This document shows positions 51,857 to 60,569 of a stretch of 64,000 nucleotides of DNA, piece after piece; positions within the stretch are counted from its first letter, which is position 1, and each line of letters opens with the position of its first letter. The notes under the pieces are model-generated. The model saw only the letters and a program-made list of their open reading frames with translations. It searched no databases and had not been told where the DNA came from. This DNA comes from Denitrobaculum sp965225735 (lineage in GTDB: Bacteria > Pseudomonadota > Alphaproteobacteria > Kiloniellales > Kiloniellaceae), in contig CBDDBN010000025.1 in the NCBI GenBank assembly GCA_965225735.1, positions 124,001 to 188,000 on the forward strand. Direction: 5' to 3'. The position numbers and the translations under genes are program-made.

Positions 51857-52552
51857 TCAAGCGAGAGCAGCCTGCCCTTGCAGCGGAACGGCACCGATGC
51901 TGCCCAACCGGCTCAGGCTCTCGCAAAAGCTCACAGCTGCGGCGACACCATCGATCACGGGCACACCGAGATCCGCTGACATTTCCGCCGCCAGGCGCGC
52001 CATTCCCGCACATCCCAGCACGATCACATCGCAGTCGTCTTCCTCCAGCGCCCGCAAGGCTTCCGCGCGAATTTTGCCTTCGGTCTCGATATCCTGGGTC
52101 TCCAGCACCGGCACGGCCGAAGCCCGCACGGCGGCGCAGCGATTGCGAAAACCATATCGCTGGATGTTTGCCTCGATCACCGGCACGGAAACCGCGAGCG
52201 TTGTGACCACCGAGAAACGGCCGCCGAGCATTAGTCCGGCATGAAAGGCGGCTTCGCCAATACCAAGAACCGGAACCGGCGAGCGGGCCTTCAGTTCTTC
52301 CAAACCGGTATCGTCGAAACAGGCAATGACAACGGCGTCATAGGCGCTGTTACCCGACAGCTGTTGGTCGAACAGCGCAAACAGTCCCGGGAGCGCCGCC
52401 TCCCCATCTGCCGCGCCTTGGATGGCCGCCGGCCCCTCAGATGGATTCATCGCTGTTATCGCAGTCCCCGGCAGCGCAACTTTGCACGCCGCCTGTTCGA
52501 TGGCGGATGTCATCTCCGCGGTCGTGTTGGGATTGATGATCAACAGATGCAT
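51857..52552 (-). CDS. Aspartate/glutamate/hydantoin racemase family protein
   Basis: This 231-residue cofactor-independent racemase has two catalytic cysteines in the expected places: DAVVIACFDDTGLEEL and CDVIVLGCAGMARLAAEM. The N-terminus LLIINPNTTAEMTSAIEQAA is the hydantoin-racemase (HyuE/DcrB) type opening. It follows the second permease gene of the ABC operon by 5 bp, so it is the operon's last gene. It may racemise a hydantoin or amino acid brought in by that transporter; no hydantoinase is present here. Confidence 0.88.
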   Translation of the reverse strand: MHLLIINPNTTAEMTSAIEQAACKVALPGTAITAMNPSEGPAAIQGAADGEAALPGLFALFDQQLSGNSAYDAVVIACFDDTGLEELKARSPVPVLGIGEAAFHAGLMLGGRFSVVTTLAVSVPVIEANIQRYGFRNRCAAVRASAVPVLETQDIETEGKIRAEALRALEEDDCDVIVLGCAGMARLAAEMSADLGVPVIDGVAAAVSFCESLSRLGSIGAVPLQGQAALA

Positions 52553-52557
52553 AGCGA

Positions 52558-53391
52558 TCAGGCTTCCTCGACCGGACGCACATCGCCCTGCTTGCGGCGC
52601 AGCAGTCGGACGATCAGCAAGAAGCCGACGATGATCACGATGGAAAAGCCCGTCGTCAGCGTACCCAGCGCATAGAGAACCGGAGAGGTCACGTTGGTTG
52701 TCATGCCCACGATCTCGAGGGGCAAAGTGTTATTCGAACCTGATGTGAGAAGCGTTCGTGCGAATTCATCGTAAGAGAGGGTGAATCCGAAGAGGCCGAC
52801 GCCGATCAGGCTGGGCGCGATGATCGGCAGCACCACATGCCGGATGGTCTGCCACGACGTTGCCCCGAGATCTCGCGCCGCCTCCTCATAGGAGTTATCG
52901 AAGCGGTTAAAGACCGCGAACATGATCAGCATGCCGAACGGCAGTGTCCAGGTGAGCTGCGCCCCGAAGCCGGAGGTCGACCAGTGCACATCCCAATCGA
53001 GGATGTTGAAGATCAGACCGACACCGAGCGAAACCAGGATCGAGGGGATAATCAGGCTGGCGATGATCAGATAGAAGACGACTGTGGAGCCTCGGAACCT
53101 TCGCCGGAAAGCGAGACCGCCCATCACCGAGACGACCACCGTGACCACCATGACCATCAGGCCGAGCGCGAAGGAGCGCCGGAACGAGCCCCAGATATCG
53201 CCGACCGCCTGGGTCTCGAAGAGATCCCTGAACCAATGCAGCGATACACCGTTCATGGGGAACGTCAGGCCACCGTTCGGCCCCTGGAAAGACAGCAATC
53301 CGATGGTCAGAACAGGGCCGTAGAGAAACAGCACAAAGAGGCAGAAGAAGGCGGCCAGGAAGTAGAAAGAGCGCGGACGGCTATCCATCAT
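52558..53391 (-). CDS. Polyamine-type ABC transporter permease (PotC-like)
   Basis: This 277-residue permease has six predicted helices, opening with SFYFLAAFFCLFVLFLYGPV. The ATPase-contact loop is EEAARDLGATSWQTIRHVVL, and the C-terminus is hydrophobic then basic. The open frame extends to 53808 but that part overlaps the upstream permease. ATG 53391 has AGGAAGGAGC about 9 bp upstream; an ATG one codon on is an alternative. It overlaps the end of the first permease gene. Confidence 0.9.
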   Translation of the reverse strand: MMDSRPRSFYFLAAFFCLFVLFLYGPVLTIGLLSFQGPNGGLTFPMNGVSLHWFRDLFETQAVGDIWGSFRRSFALGLMVMVVTVVVSVMGGLAFRRRFRGSTVVFYLIIASLIIPSILVSLGVGLIFNILDWDVHWSTSGFGAQLTWTLPFGMLIMFAVFNRFDNSYEEAARDLGATSWQTIRHVVLPIIAPSLIGVGLFGFTLSYDEFARTLLTSGSNNTLPLEIVGMTTNVTSPVLYALGTLTTGFSIVIIVGFLLIVRLLRRKQGDVRPVEEA

Positions 53392-53396
53392 CCATC

Positions 53397-54323
53397 TCAG
53401 AGCTCCTTCCTGATATCGACAAAGCGCATCATGATCCCGATCATGAGCAAAACGGTGATGAGAAGCACCACGGCGCTCGCCGCCGCTGCCGGATACTGCA
53501 GCAACGCGATTTCGTTGGAGATGACCCGCCCGACAGAGGCGCTCTGGCCGCCGGACATGAAGCGGACAGTCACGAAGTCTCCCATGACCAGCGTAACCAC
53601 GAAGATCGAACCGATCATGATGCCCGGCTTGGCCAGTGGGATGATGACGTTGGTCAGGATCTGGAACCCGCTGGCGCCGGCGTCGCGCGCTGCCTCGATG
53701 AGAGAACGGTCGATGCGCATCATGGTGTTGAAGACGGGTACGACCATGAAGAGCGCATAGAGATGCACAAAGGCCAACACCACGGCGAAATCTGAAAACA
53801 GCAGCCACTCCAGCGGCGCGTCGATGATCCCCACCTCCATCAGCGCAGAATTGGCGATCCCGTTGCGCCCCAAAAAGGGGATCCAGGAAATCATGCGGAT
53901 GACGTTCGAGGTCCAGAAAGGCACGGTGCAGACCAGAAAAAGCGCGATCTGGACCGGCAGGGATCTGATGTGAAAAGCAAGAAAGTACGCAACGGTAAAG
54001 CCGATAAGCGTACAGAAAATCCAGGTCAGAATGACGAACTTGAAGGTCTTCAGATAGGTCGCCAGCGTGACCTTGGAGGTTAAGAGATAGCTATAGTTAT
54101 CCAGGATAAAGGCCGGGAAGAAATTGTATTCGTTGTAATCCCAGAAACTCACCGCGACGATGGTGAGGATCGGCAATACGAGAAAGAACCCGAGGATCAG
54201 GATCGTCGGGCTGATCAGCATCCAGCTTCGGTCCGTCCGTTGCGCGGAGGACCTCAGAGATTGCTGCAGGTCGGTTCCCGGCACCTCCGCGGCGCCGGGA
54301 ACATCTTTGGACAAAAGGCTCAT
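53397..54323 (-). CDS. Polyamine-type ABC transporter permease (PotB-like)
   Basis: This is a 308-residue permease with a cytoplasmic N-terminus of about 35 residues, then helices such as MLISPTILILGFFLVLPILT. The contact loop is IEAARDAGASGFQILTNVII, and GxPFWTSNVIRMISW-type sequence (TVPFWTSNVIRMISWIPFLG) is the PotB signature. It starts 13 bp after the binding-protein gene. It is likely part of a spermidine/putrescine or related importer. Confidence 0.92.
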   Translation of the reverse strand: MSLLSKDVPGAAEVPGTDLQQSLRSSAQRTDRSWMLISPTILILGFFLVLPILTIVAVSFWDYNEYNFFPAFILDNYSYLLTSKVTLATYLKTFKFVILTWIFCTLIGFTVAYFLAFHIRSLPVQIALFLVCTVPFWTSNVIRMISWIPFLGRNGIANSALMEVGIIDAPLEWLLFSDFAVVLAFVHLYALFMVVPVFNTMMRIDRSLIEAARDAGASGFQILTNVIIPLAKPGIMIGSIFVVTLVMGDFVTVRFMSGGQSASVGRVISNEIALLQYPAAAASAVVLLITVLLMIGIMMRFVDIRKEL

Positions 54324-54336
54324 CTAAGCGATCGAC

Positions 54337-55629
54337 TTACGCGGCGATGAACTCGTTCCATTTGCGGACCATGTACTTGTTCTCGTCCATGACCGCGTTC
54401 CAGCAGGCGACCGCCCCCATGCGGTCGTAGAAGGATCCGCCGTCACGAACGGCGCCGGCCTTCTCCATAACTTTGCCCTGCGGATTGACGATATCTTTCT
54501 GAGCGCTCTTGCCCTCGAACCAGAAACCCCACTCGTCTTCGGTCATGAAGTTCTTGGAGGTTTCCGGCACGGCGGAGTAATAGCCCTGACGCATCAGGAA
54601 GCCACCGACCCAGCCGGAGAGATACCAGTTGATGTACTCATAGGCCGCATCGAGTTCGAGGCCCGAGAGGTTGGCGGAAAGACCGATACCGCCACCCCAG
54701 GAGCGATAGCCTTCTTTCAAAGGTTGATAGACGCAAGGGATGCCTTTGGAGCGCACGGCGGTAATGGCCGGCGACCACATGGATTGGATCACGACTTCGC
54801 CGGAGGCCATCAGGTTGACGCTTTCGTCGAAGGACTTCCAGAAGGCGCGGAACTGGCCGTTCTGTTTGGCCTCGGTGAAGATCGCCATGGTCTTGTCGAT
54901 CTCTTCCTTGGTCATGTTGCCCTTATCGCCGTATTTGATCTCGCCCATGGCTTCGCAAACCATGGCGGCATCCATGATACCGATCGAGGAGATATCCAGG
55001 ATCGAGGCCTTGCCCTTGAACTCAGGATTGAGCAGTTCGGTCCAGCTCTCGATCGGACGTCCGATCAGGTCGGGACGAATACCTAGCGTATCGGCGTTAT
55101 AGATCGTCGGGATCAGGGTCATCCAGCCGGATTCATTATCCACGAAAGACTTGCCGCCGGGCCCTTCCACGAAGCCCACGCTGTGCGGCGCGGTGCCCTG
55201 CGCGATGGTCGATTCCGGCGTCAGCTTGCCGTCGCGGAAGATGCCCACGATCTTGTCGTAGTTCTTGATCTTCGAGGTGTCCATGGCCTGCAGATTGCCG
55301 GCGCCCCAGACCTTTTTGCAGATCCAGTATTCAATATCGGCGATATCGAAGCTCTTCGGCTGCGTGGCCGCGCGTTGTGTGACGCTATCGGAATCCAACG
55401 CTGTCATTTCCAGCGTGAAGCCCAAATCTTCCTTCACCTTGGCCGCCACCTCATTGAGGTTGGAAACGCCCGTGCCGAACTGTCTCAGGGTAATGTCCTT
55501 GATGTTCTGTGCCCAGATGGTCGGAAAGCCTGTGACAGCACCCGAACCCAAGGCCACGCCGGCCGCAGCCGCGCTTCCCTTCAGAACGGCCCGGCGGCTG
55601 ACACCCTTTTTGAAGTCCCCTGTTTTCAT
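54337..55629 (-). CDS. Polyamine-type ABC transporter substrate-binding protein, Tat-exported
   Basis: This 430-residue periplasmic protein has a twin-arginine signal SRRAVLKGSAAAAGVALGSG. The mature part is a PotD-like two-lobe fold (LRQFGTGVSNLNEVAAKVKE; GEVVIQSMWSPAITAVRSKG; AYEYINWYLSGWVGGFLM). ATG 55629 has AAGGAGA upstream; the longer frame to 55776 would precede the signal. It lies second in the operon, after the ATPase gene. Tat export suggests folding in the cytoplasm, though no cofactor is evident. Confidence 0.9.
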   Translation of the reverse strand: MKTGDFKKGVSRRAVLKGSAAAAGVALGSGAVTGFPTIWAQNIKDITLRQFGTGVSNLNEVAAKVKEDLGFTLEMTALDSDSVTQRAATQPKSFDIADIEYWICKKVWGAGNLQAMDTSKIKNYDKIVGIFRDGKLTPESTIAQGTAPHSVGFVEGPGGKSFVDNESGWMTLIPTIYNADTLGIRPDLIGRPIESWTELLNPEFKGKASILDISSIGIMDAAMVCEAMGEIKYGDKGNMTKEEIDKTMAIFTEAKQNGQFRAFWKSFDESVNLMASGEVVIQSMWSPAITAVRSKGIPCVYQPLKEGYRSWGGGIGLSANLSGLELDAAYEYINWYLSGWVGGFLMRQGYYSAVPETSKNFMTEDEWGFWFEGKSAQKDIVNPQGKVMEKAGAVRDGGSFYDRMGAVACWNAVMDENKYMVRKWNEFIAA

Positions 55630-55687
55630 TGCAAGATCTCCTTGTATTGGATTGATTGTTTTAGATTTTCTGCTTCTGCGGCAGATC

Positions 55688-56716
55688 TCATGCTGCGAGC
55701 CTGTGGGCGTCCTCCTGCTTCCACTGCAGGGTGACGCTTTCGCCGATTTCAACTGGCTGCTCGAAAAAGAGTTCATCGCGCAGGGTCGCGGTCAGGAGGC
55801 CTTTGGACCCGCCGTCCAAAGCGACGTTGACCGTTGTTCCCAGGAATTCGATATCCCGCACCTGCGCTTCCAGAACGCTGGCGACATCGATCTCTCCACC
55901 CTGACTTTGCGCGCGGATCTGAATACGGTCCGTCCGGATCGCGATCGGTCCTTGCTCCGTCTGGACGACATTGTGTCCACCGATAAAGCGGGCAACAAAC
56001 TCCGAACGCGGCGCGTTAAAGACTTCATGCGGCGTTCCTGACTGCTCGATCACCGCCTCGTTCATCACGATGATGTCGTCTGCGAGTGCCAGCGCTTCGT
56101 CCTGGCTGTGAGTCACATGGACGAAAGAGATGCCCAGTTCGCGTTGCAGCTTCTTGAGTTCCGCGCGCATCTTGGTGCGTAAGAAAGGATCGAGAGCCGA
56201 CAGCGGTTCGTCGAGCAGAAGAATGGAAGGTTCCGTGATCAGGGCCCGCGCCAGCGCCACCCGCTGCTGTTGCCCGCCGGAGAGCTGAGCAGGCAGACGA
56301 TCCGCATAGGCCTCCATGTGCACCAACTCGAGCAACTTCATCGCATCGGCCCGGCGGATTTCCTTCGCGACGCCCTGCATTTTCTTGCTGAACGCGACAT
56401 TGTCGACGACGGACAGATGGGGAAAGAGCGCATAGTTTTGGAACATCATCGCCGTACCGCGCTTGGCCGGCGGCAGATCGGTGATGTTGACGCCGCCCAA
56501 GACGATATCCCCAGCCGAAACCACCTCGTGACCGGCAATCATGCGCAGCGTCGAAGACTTGCCGCAGCCCGACGGCCCCAGCAGACAGGAGTAGCTGCCC
56601 GCTGCGAATTTATGATTGATCGCGTTCACCGCGATCGTCTCGCCGTACGCCTTCGTGACAGTCACAAGTTCGAGCGTGGACAAGGTCGATCCCCCGAAAA
56701 GAGTCCCTCTGCTCAC
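55688..56716 (-). CDS. Polyamine-type ABC transporter ATPase (PotA-like)
   Basis: This 342-residue ATPase has Walker A GPSGCGKSS, signature QLSGGQQQRVALARAL, Walker B ILLLDEPLSALDP and H-loop HVTHSQDEALALAD. A C-terminal TOBE domain follows (about residues 275-335; VSVTLQ-like EIGESVTLQWKQEDAHRL). The GTG at 56716 gives 342 residues; a TTG at 56683 with GGGGGA upstream would shorten it by 11 residues and may be the true start. It is first in the minus-strand operon, divergent from gntR. Confidence 0.92.
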   Translation of the reverse strand: MSRGTLFGGSTLSTLELVTVTKAYGETIAVNAINHKFAAGSYSCLLGPSGCGKSSTLRMIAGHEVVSAGDIVLGGVNITDLPPAKRGTAMMFQNYALFPHLSVVDNVAFSKKMQGVAKEIRRADAMKLLELVHMEAYADRLPAQLSGGQQQRVALARALITEPSILLLDEPLSALDPFLRTKMRAELKKLQRELGISFVHVTHSQDEALALADDIIVMNEAVIEQSGTPHEVFNAPRSEFVARFIGGHNVVQTEQGPIAIRTDRIQIRAQSQGGEIDVASVLEAQVRDIEFLGTTVNVALDGGSKGLLTATLRDELFFEQPVEIGESVTLQWKQEDAHRLAA

Positions 56717-57017
56717 TGAATTGCAACGGCTATGCCAAGGTTTGAATTTCTTTTTAACCGTTGATTTTACTTGATAATTTTTTCCACCTCTGGAGCAGAA
56801 CCAACATTGCTGTCTAAAAAACCATCATTCTGCACACGATTCAAGCAGTAATCGTATACGATTTTTTCTTGTGCCTTTTCGTGACCGGGTCTATGTCCAT
56901 TAGGGCTTGCTGGCTCATGTGCTCGCTGGAGACCGCAACTTTCCAGTTGCCCCTCTGTCGAAGAAACGCGATCAAGCATCACACTGTGTGACAGAGCCCG
57001 TTTGGAGATTTTTGGAA
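56717..57017. other. Divergent intergenic region between ABC operon and gntR
   Basis: About 300 bp, A+T-rich in the middle, with no plausible ORF. It should contain the promoters of the polyamine-type operon and of the GntR gene, and it carries the palindrome at 56850-56863. Confidence 0.6.
56850..56863. promoter_or_regulatory. 14-bp palindrome, candidate GntR operator
   Basis: AATCGTATACGATT is a perfect palindrome centred on GTATAC. Sites of this TxGTATACxA form are bound by many FCD-type GntR regulators. It lies about 150 bp from the gntR start and 135 bp from the ABC-operon start, so it could control both arms. No second copy was noticed in the window. Confidence 0.6.
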
Positions 57018-57770
57018 ATGTCCTCGCCCGCTGCCAAGTCAGGGACGGCCTCAGCGAAACCCTCTCGCGTTGAGGGTTTTGACGGCGCTTTTTCCCTGCC
57101 GCCGGGACGCGCGCTCGGCATTTGCCTGCAACTACAAAACGCCATTATCGAGCACCGCCTGCATCCGGGCCTTAAGCTTTCGGAAGACGAAGTGGGCGAA
57201 ATTTACGGCGCGGGCCGCACAGTGGTCCGTTCAGCGCTGCAGGCCCTCGCCCACAGCGGCCTGGTAGAGATCAAACGCAACCGCGGTGCCTATGTGGCCA
57301 AGCCGACTGTTCGCGATGCCCATGAGGTCTTCGAAGCCCGCGCATTGATCGAACCGGAGGTCGCCCGCCTCGCCGCGGGTAAGATATCCGACGCAGACCT
57401 GAAGCGCCTGGAGCAACACATCGAGGCCGAACACCAGGCCCTTGCCGAGAAGAATATGGGCAAGGCCCTCGCGCTCTCAGGCCTCTTCCACATCGACATC
57501 GCCGACATCGCCGACCACAGCGTCTACGCCGCGATGATCCAATCCCTGATCACCAAGTCGTCGCTGATCATCGCCCTCTACTGGATGCGCCCCGACACCA
57601 CCTGCGAAAGCCACGCCCACCACGCCCTCATGGACGCCCTCGCCGCGCAGGACGGCGATGCGGCACATGCGGTCATGCGCAGTCACCTGATCGATCTGCA
57701 CTCAGGACTGAATTTGAAAGGCCAGCCGAAGCAGGAAACGTCGCTGGCAGAGGCGTTGGCGGGGGGGTAG
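57018..57770 (+). CDS. GntR-family regulator, FCD (FadR) subfamily
   Basis: This is a 250-residue regulator. The winged HTH is at about residues 30-95 (LKLSEDEVGEIYGAGRTVVR; LQALAHSGLVEIKRNRGAYV). The FCD effector domain follows (VFEARALIEPEVARLAAGKI), with metal-type His residues in LFHIDIADIADH, ESHAHHALMDAL and VMRSHLIDLH. ATG 57018 is chosen because the longer frame to 56907 lacks a ribosome site. It is divergent from the polyamine-type operon and likely represses it. Confidence 0.88.
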   Translation: MSSPAAKSGTASAKPSRVEGFDGAFSLPPGRALGICLQLQNAIIEHRLHPGLKLSEDEVGEIYGAGRTVVRSALQALAHSGLVEIKRNRGAYVAKPTVRDAHEVFEARALIEPEVARLAAGKISDADLKRLEQHIEAEHQALAEKNMGKALALSGLFHIDIADIADHSVYAAMIQSLITKSSLIIALYWMRPDTTCESHAHHALMDALAAQDGDAAHAVMRSHLIDLHSGLNLKGQPKQETSLAEALAGG

Positions 57771-57861
57771 ATGAAATCATACGAGCTTGGGAACTTAGGA
57801 ATTTCCGGCGTGAGCCCAACTCCATCCACAGTCGGCGTTCGCGAAACACAGTGTTGCAATG

Positions 57862-58686
57862 CTAAGAAAACGAGCGCCGCAAAACGTTACTCAGGTTGTC
57901 GACGAGTGTCACAGCGATCAGGATGACGATGAGGATTGCTCCGACCTGCGGGTAATCCAAGAGCCGCAGTGAGCCAACGAGTTCCGTTCCAATCCCTCCA
58001 GCGCCAACCATTCCCATAACGGTCGATGCCCGGAAATTGTATTCCCAGCGGTACATGCTGACATCCGCAAACTGCGGAAAAACCTGCGGGAGGACAGCGT
58101 GGGTGACCACCTGCATTTTTGTTGCGCCGGTCGCCTCGGCGGCTTCGATTGGGGCGGGATGGGCGTGCTCGATGGCTTCGGCGAAAAACTTGCCAACCAT
58201 GCCGACGGAGTGAAGACCGAGTGCGAGCACACCGGGCAGCATGCCGAAGCCAACGGCTGCAACAAAGACAATCCCTAGGATCAATTCGGGAATGGAACGC
58301 AACGTGTTCAGGACGAGGCGCGCCGCATGATAGACGGACTTGTTTGGCGCCGTATTCGAAGCGGCGAGAAAGCCCAGCGGCAGGGACAAGACTATGGCCA
58401 GCGCCGTACCCGCAACAGACATGGCAACGGTATCGATAAGGGGACTGATCCAGGCGCGCCAGCGGGTAAAGTCAGGCGGCACCATTTCCCCGAAGACGAT
58501 GGAAATGGCCGGAATGCCTTCCGCCATGCGCCCCGTGTTTAAAAGCTCTGTGACCCACATGCACATAAGAATAAAGACGATGGCGCCGACAACCTTTGCA
58601 AGCCGCGTAAAACGACCACGCCTCTCCAGGTCCAAAACGGCGCCGATTTCATCGTCACGGCGGTCAAAGGACGGAACATCCGCCAT
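57862..58686 (-). CDS. ptxC: Phosphite/phosphonate ABC transporter permease (PtxC/PhnE)
   Basis: This is a 274-residue permease of the PhnE family. Six helices include VVGAIVFILMCMWVTELLNT and MSVAGTALAIVLSLPLGFLA. The contact loop is EAAEATGATKMQVVTHAVLP and the C-terminal block RASTVMGMVGAGGIGTELVG is highly typical. ATG 58686 has GGAG six bases upstream; GTG 58698 and ATG 58692 are alternatives. It is last in the ptxABC-like operon. By itself it cannot be told from a phosphonate permease; the nearby PtxD sets the call. Confidence 0.88.
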   Translation of the reverse strand: MADVPSFDRRDDEIGAVLDLERRGRFTRLAKVVGAIVFILMCMWVTELLNTGRMAEGIPAISIVFGEMVPPDFTRWRAWISPLIDTVAMSVAGTALAIVLSLPLGFLAASNTAPNKSVYHAARLVLNTLRSIPELILGIVFVAAVGFGMLPGVLALGLHSVGMVGKFFAEAIEHAHPAPIEAAEATGATKMQVVTHAVLPQVFPQFADVSMYRWEYNFRASTVMGMVGAGGIGTELVGSLRLLDYPQVGAILIVILIAVTLVDNLSNVLRRSFS

Positions 58687-58703
58687 TGCCATCTCCACAA
58701 ATT

Positions 58704-58730
58704 CGCCCGGCGGCGCGAAACCGCCGGGCG
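58704..58730 (-). promoter_or_regulatory. Intercistronic stem-loop between ptxB and ptxC
   Basis: CGCCCGGCGG (58704-58713) and CCGCCGGGCG (58721-58730) form a perfect 10-bp stem with a 7-base loop, 12 bp past the ptxB stop. No T-run follows on the minus strand. It is well placed to stabilise the ptxB message or reduce transcription into ptxC, giving more binding protein than permease. Confidence 0.75.
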
Positions 58731-58742
58731 GGCAAGAACTGC

Positions 58743-59627
58743 TTATTTCACGTTTGAGCGGATATCGCGGATGATGTCATAGTCTTTGTCCGCAATCTCG
58801 GCGAAACCATCCGACTTGAACGGCTTCAAGACGGCATCACCTTCCGGCGTACCTTTTTTGAGGCTATAGAAAGCAGTGCGCAGTTGATTGCGGACATCTT
58901 CCTTCAGATCGGTGCGCAGCACCCAGGGGTACTGTGGGATGTCGGCTGAATAGGTCAGGACTTTCACCTTGGCCGGGTCGATCTTGCCCTTTTCGACGAG
59001 GCTTTCGAAGATCGGGCGGCTAAGGCCACCCACCTGGGCGTTTCCGCGCTGCACGTTGATGGCGACAGCATCATGGGCACCCAGGAAGTTCTGCTTGTAG
59101 TCCTTCCCATGCTTCACACCAGCGAGCTGCATAGTGTATTTCGGCGCGAAATGACTGGATGTTGAGGCCTGATCGCCAAAGGCAACATCGACGCCAGAAC
59201 CCTTTATGTCGTCGATACTTTCGATACCGCTTTCCGCATTCGCGATAATCACTGACTGATAGGTTGTCGCACCCCCTTTGAGGCGTGCCGCGAAGGGTTC
59301 GATATCCAGCTCGCCACCTGCCATTTTCTCTTTGGCAATGGTGTAAGAAGCCGGACCGAAGTAGGCGATATCGATCCGGCCGAATCGCATAGCCTCAATC
59401 ATGGAAGAATAGTCCGTGGTCACGATAAGCTCGATGGATTTGCCAAGCTTGTCTTCCAGGTAATCTTTGAGACCTTGATTGTCCTGGATCACCGTTGCGG
59501 CATTTTCATCCGGCAACAGAGCGACCTTTAGTTTGTCCGGGTTGTAGTCACCGGCCAGTGCAAAACTGGCCCCAAAGATGAGGCTCGCGGCAGCAGCCAC
59601 AGTTGATAGGAACGCACGACGTTTCAT
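58743..59627 (-). CDS. ptxB: Phosphite/phosphonate ABC transporter binding protein (PtxB/PhnD)
   Basis: This 294-residue periplasmic protein has a signal peptide RRAFLSTVAAAASLIFGASF (cleavage after ALA). PhnD-family blocks are LKVALLPDENAATVIQDNQG, YSSMIEAMRFGRIDIAYFGP and ASYTIAK, the last with the SIxxGPAS/T-type anion-binding loop. GSGVDVAFGDQASTSSHFAP supplies further anion contacts. It binds a small oxyanion of phosphorus, most likely phosphite given ptxD nearby. It is second in the operon after ptxA. Confidence 0.88.
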   Translation of the reverse strand: MKRRAFLSTVAAAASLIFGASFALAGDYNPDKLKVALLPDENAATVIQDNQGLKDYLEDKLGKSIELIVTTDYSSMIEAMRFGRIDIAYFGPASYTIAKEKMAGGELDIEPFAARLKGGATTYQSVIIANAESGIESIDDIKGSGVDVAFGDQASTSSHFAPKYTMQLAGVKHGKDYKQNFLGAHDAVAINVQRGNAQVGGLSRPIFESLVEKGKIDPAKVKVLTYSADIPQYPWVLRTDLKEDVRNQLRTAFYSLKKGTPEGDAVLKPFKSDGFAEIADKDYDIIRDIRSNVK

Positions 59628-59660
59628 TTTCAGTCTCCCTCAGTTCGTCGTCTCCGAAAT

Positions 59661-59684
59661 GAGCAAACCGGACGCGGTCTGCTC
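59661..59684 (-). promoter_or_regulatory. Imperfect hairpin between ptxA and ptxB
   Basis: GAGCAAACCG and CGGTCTGCTC pair over 10 bp with one mismatch around a GACG loop. It lies just after the ptxA stop codon and about 34 bp before ptxB. It may set relative expression or processing; it has no T-run. Confidence 0.4.
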
Positions 59685-59688
59685 GAAA

Positions 59689-60489
59689 CTATGTGCCGTA
59701 AATGCCTTTGAGGACCGTCTCCGTCAGCCTTTCCGGCCTGTCGTCGAAGACGACGTGTCCGCTCGAAAGGCCGATGATCCGGTCTGCAAATTCTCGGGCA
59801 TATTCCAACTGGTGCAGGCTGACGATCACCGGGATCTTGTCTTCCTTGCAGATCTGCTTGAGCAGCGAGAGCACGCGGCGGGACGAGGCTGGATCGAGCG
59901 AAGCCACCGGTTCGTCCGCGAGGATCATGCGCGGCTGTTGCGCAAGGGCGCGGGCGATGCCGACGCGCTGTTGCTGACCGCCGGAAAGGCTATCGCAACG
60001 CACCAGGGCCTTTTCGAAAAGCGACACGCGGTCAAGACATTCCAGCGCAATCCTTCGCTCGTCAGCGCCCAGGGGCAAAAGCGTGCGCCAGAAGGAATGT
60101 CTACCAAGCCTGCCGGTCAGCACATTTTGAAGTGCGGTTTGACGTCCGATCAGCTGGTGCTGCTGAAACACCATGGCCGTCTCGCGGCGGTGTTCGCGGA
60201 TGGCCTCTGCGGTCCCAAGCTCGCCTTTGTCGCGTACCGAGATCGTCCCGCCCGTCGGCTTAACCAAGAGATTCATAGAGCGAAGAAGGGACGATTTTCC
60301 AGCGCCTGACGGCCCCAGAAGAACCGTCACAGAGTCATCGTCGATGTCGAGAGAAAGAGGTGACAGCGCCACTGTGCCGTTGGGGTAGATAACCTCAACA
60401 TCCTGAAGGCTGATAATGGGTCGCCGAGTCTCTTCGGATACCAGCCGCGTATCGCGCATCTGAATTGCGAAGCTTGCCTGGGTGTTCAT
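59689..60489 (-). CDS. ptxA: Phosphite/phosphonate ABC transporter ATPase (PtxA/PhnC)
   Basis: This is a 266-residue ATPase of the PhnC family. Walker A is GPSGAGKSS, signature SLSGGQQQRVGIARAL, Walker B MILADEPVASLDP and H-loop IVSLHQLEYARE. QHQLIGRQTALQNVLTGRLG is the PhnC-specific block. It is the first gene of the minus-strand arm, with a Pho-box-like element 39 bp upstream. A 20-residue N-terminal extension precedes the ABC fold. Confidence 0.9.
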   Translation of the reverse strand: MNTQASFAIQMRDTRLVSEETRRPIISLQDVEVIYPNGTVALSPLSLDIDDDSVTVLLGPSGAGKSSLLRSMNLLVKPTGGTISVRDKGELGTAEAIREHRRETAMVFQQHQLIGRQTALQNVLTGRLGRHSFWRTLLPLGADERRIALECLDRVSLFEKALVRCDSLSGGQQQRVGIARALAQQPRMILADEPVASLDPASSRRVLSLLKQICKEDKIPVIVSLHQLEYAREFADRIIGLSSGHVVFDDRPERLTETVLKGIYGT

Positions 60490-60527
60490 GTGCCACTCCT
60501 CATAGGGAGTTCACTTAACATTCTAAG

Positions 60528-60545
60528 ATGTAATTCAAATGACAG
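60528..60545 (-). promoter_or_regulatory. Pho-box-like site upstream of ptxA
   Basis: Read on the minus strand, CTGTCAT-TTGA-ATTACAT has two 7-bp elements with the 4-bp spacing of the PHO box. The first matches CTGTCAT in 7 of 7 and the second in 4 of 7. A TAGAAT hexamer (60525-60520) follows and could be a -10 box. PhoB control under phosphate limitation would fit the function of the operon. Confidence 0.5.
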
Positions 60546-60569
60546 TTGATTTGTTTTTTACAATTTATT

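Noticed and set aside
52558..53808. 416-codon reading of the second polyamine-type permease
   Set aside because: The first 139 codons overlap the upstream permease in another frame; the membrane protein begins at ATG 53391.
57862..60489. A phosphonate (C-P) degradation operon
   Set aside because: No phnGHIJKL, phnW or phnX genes are present, and the neighbour is PtxD; phosphite is the better substrate.
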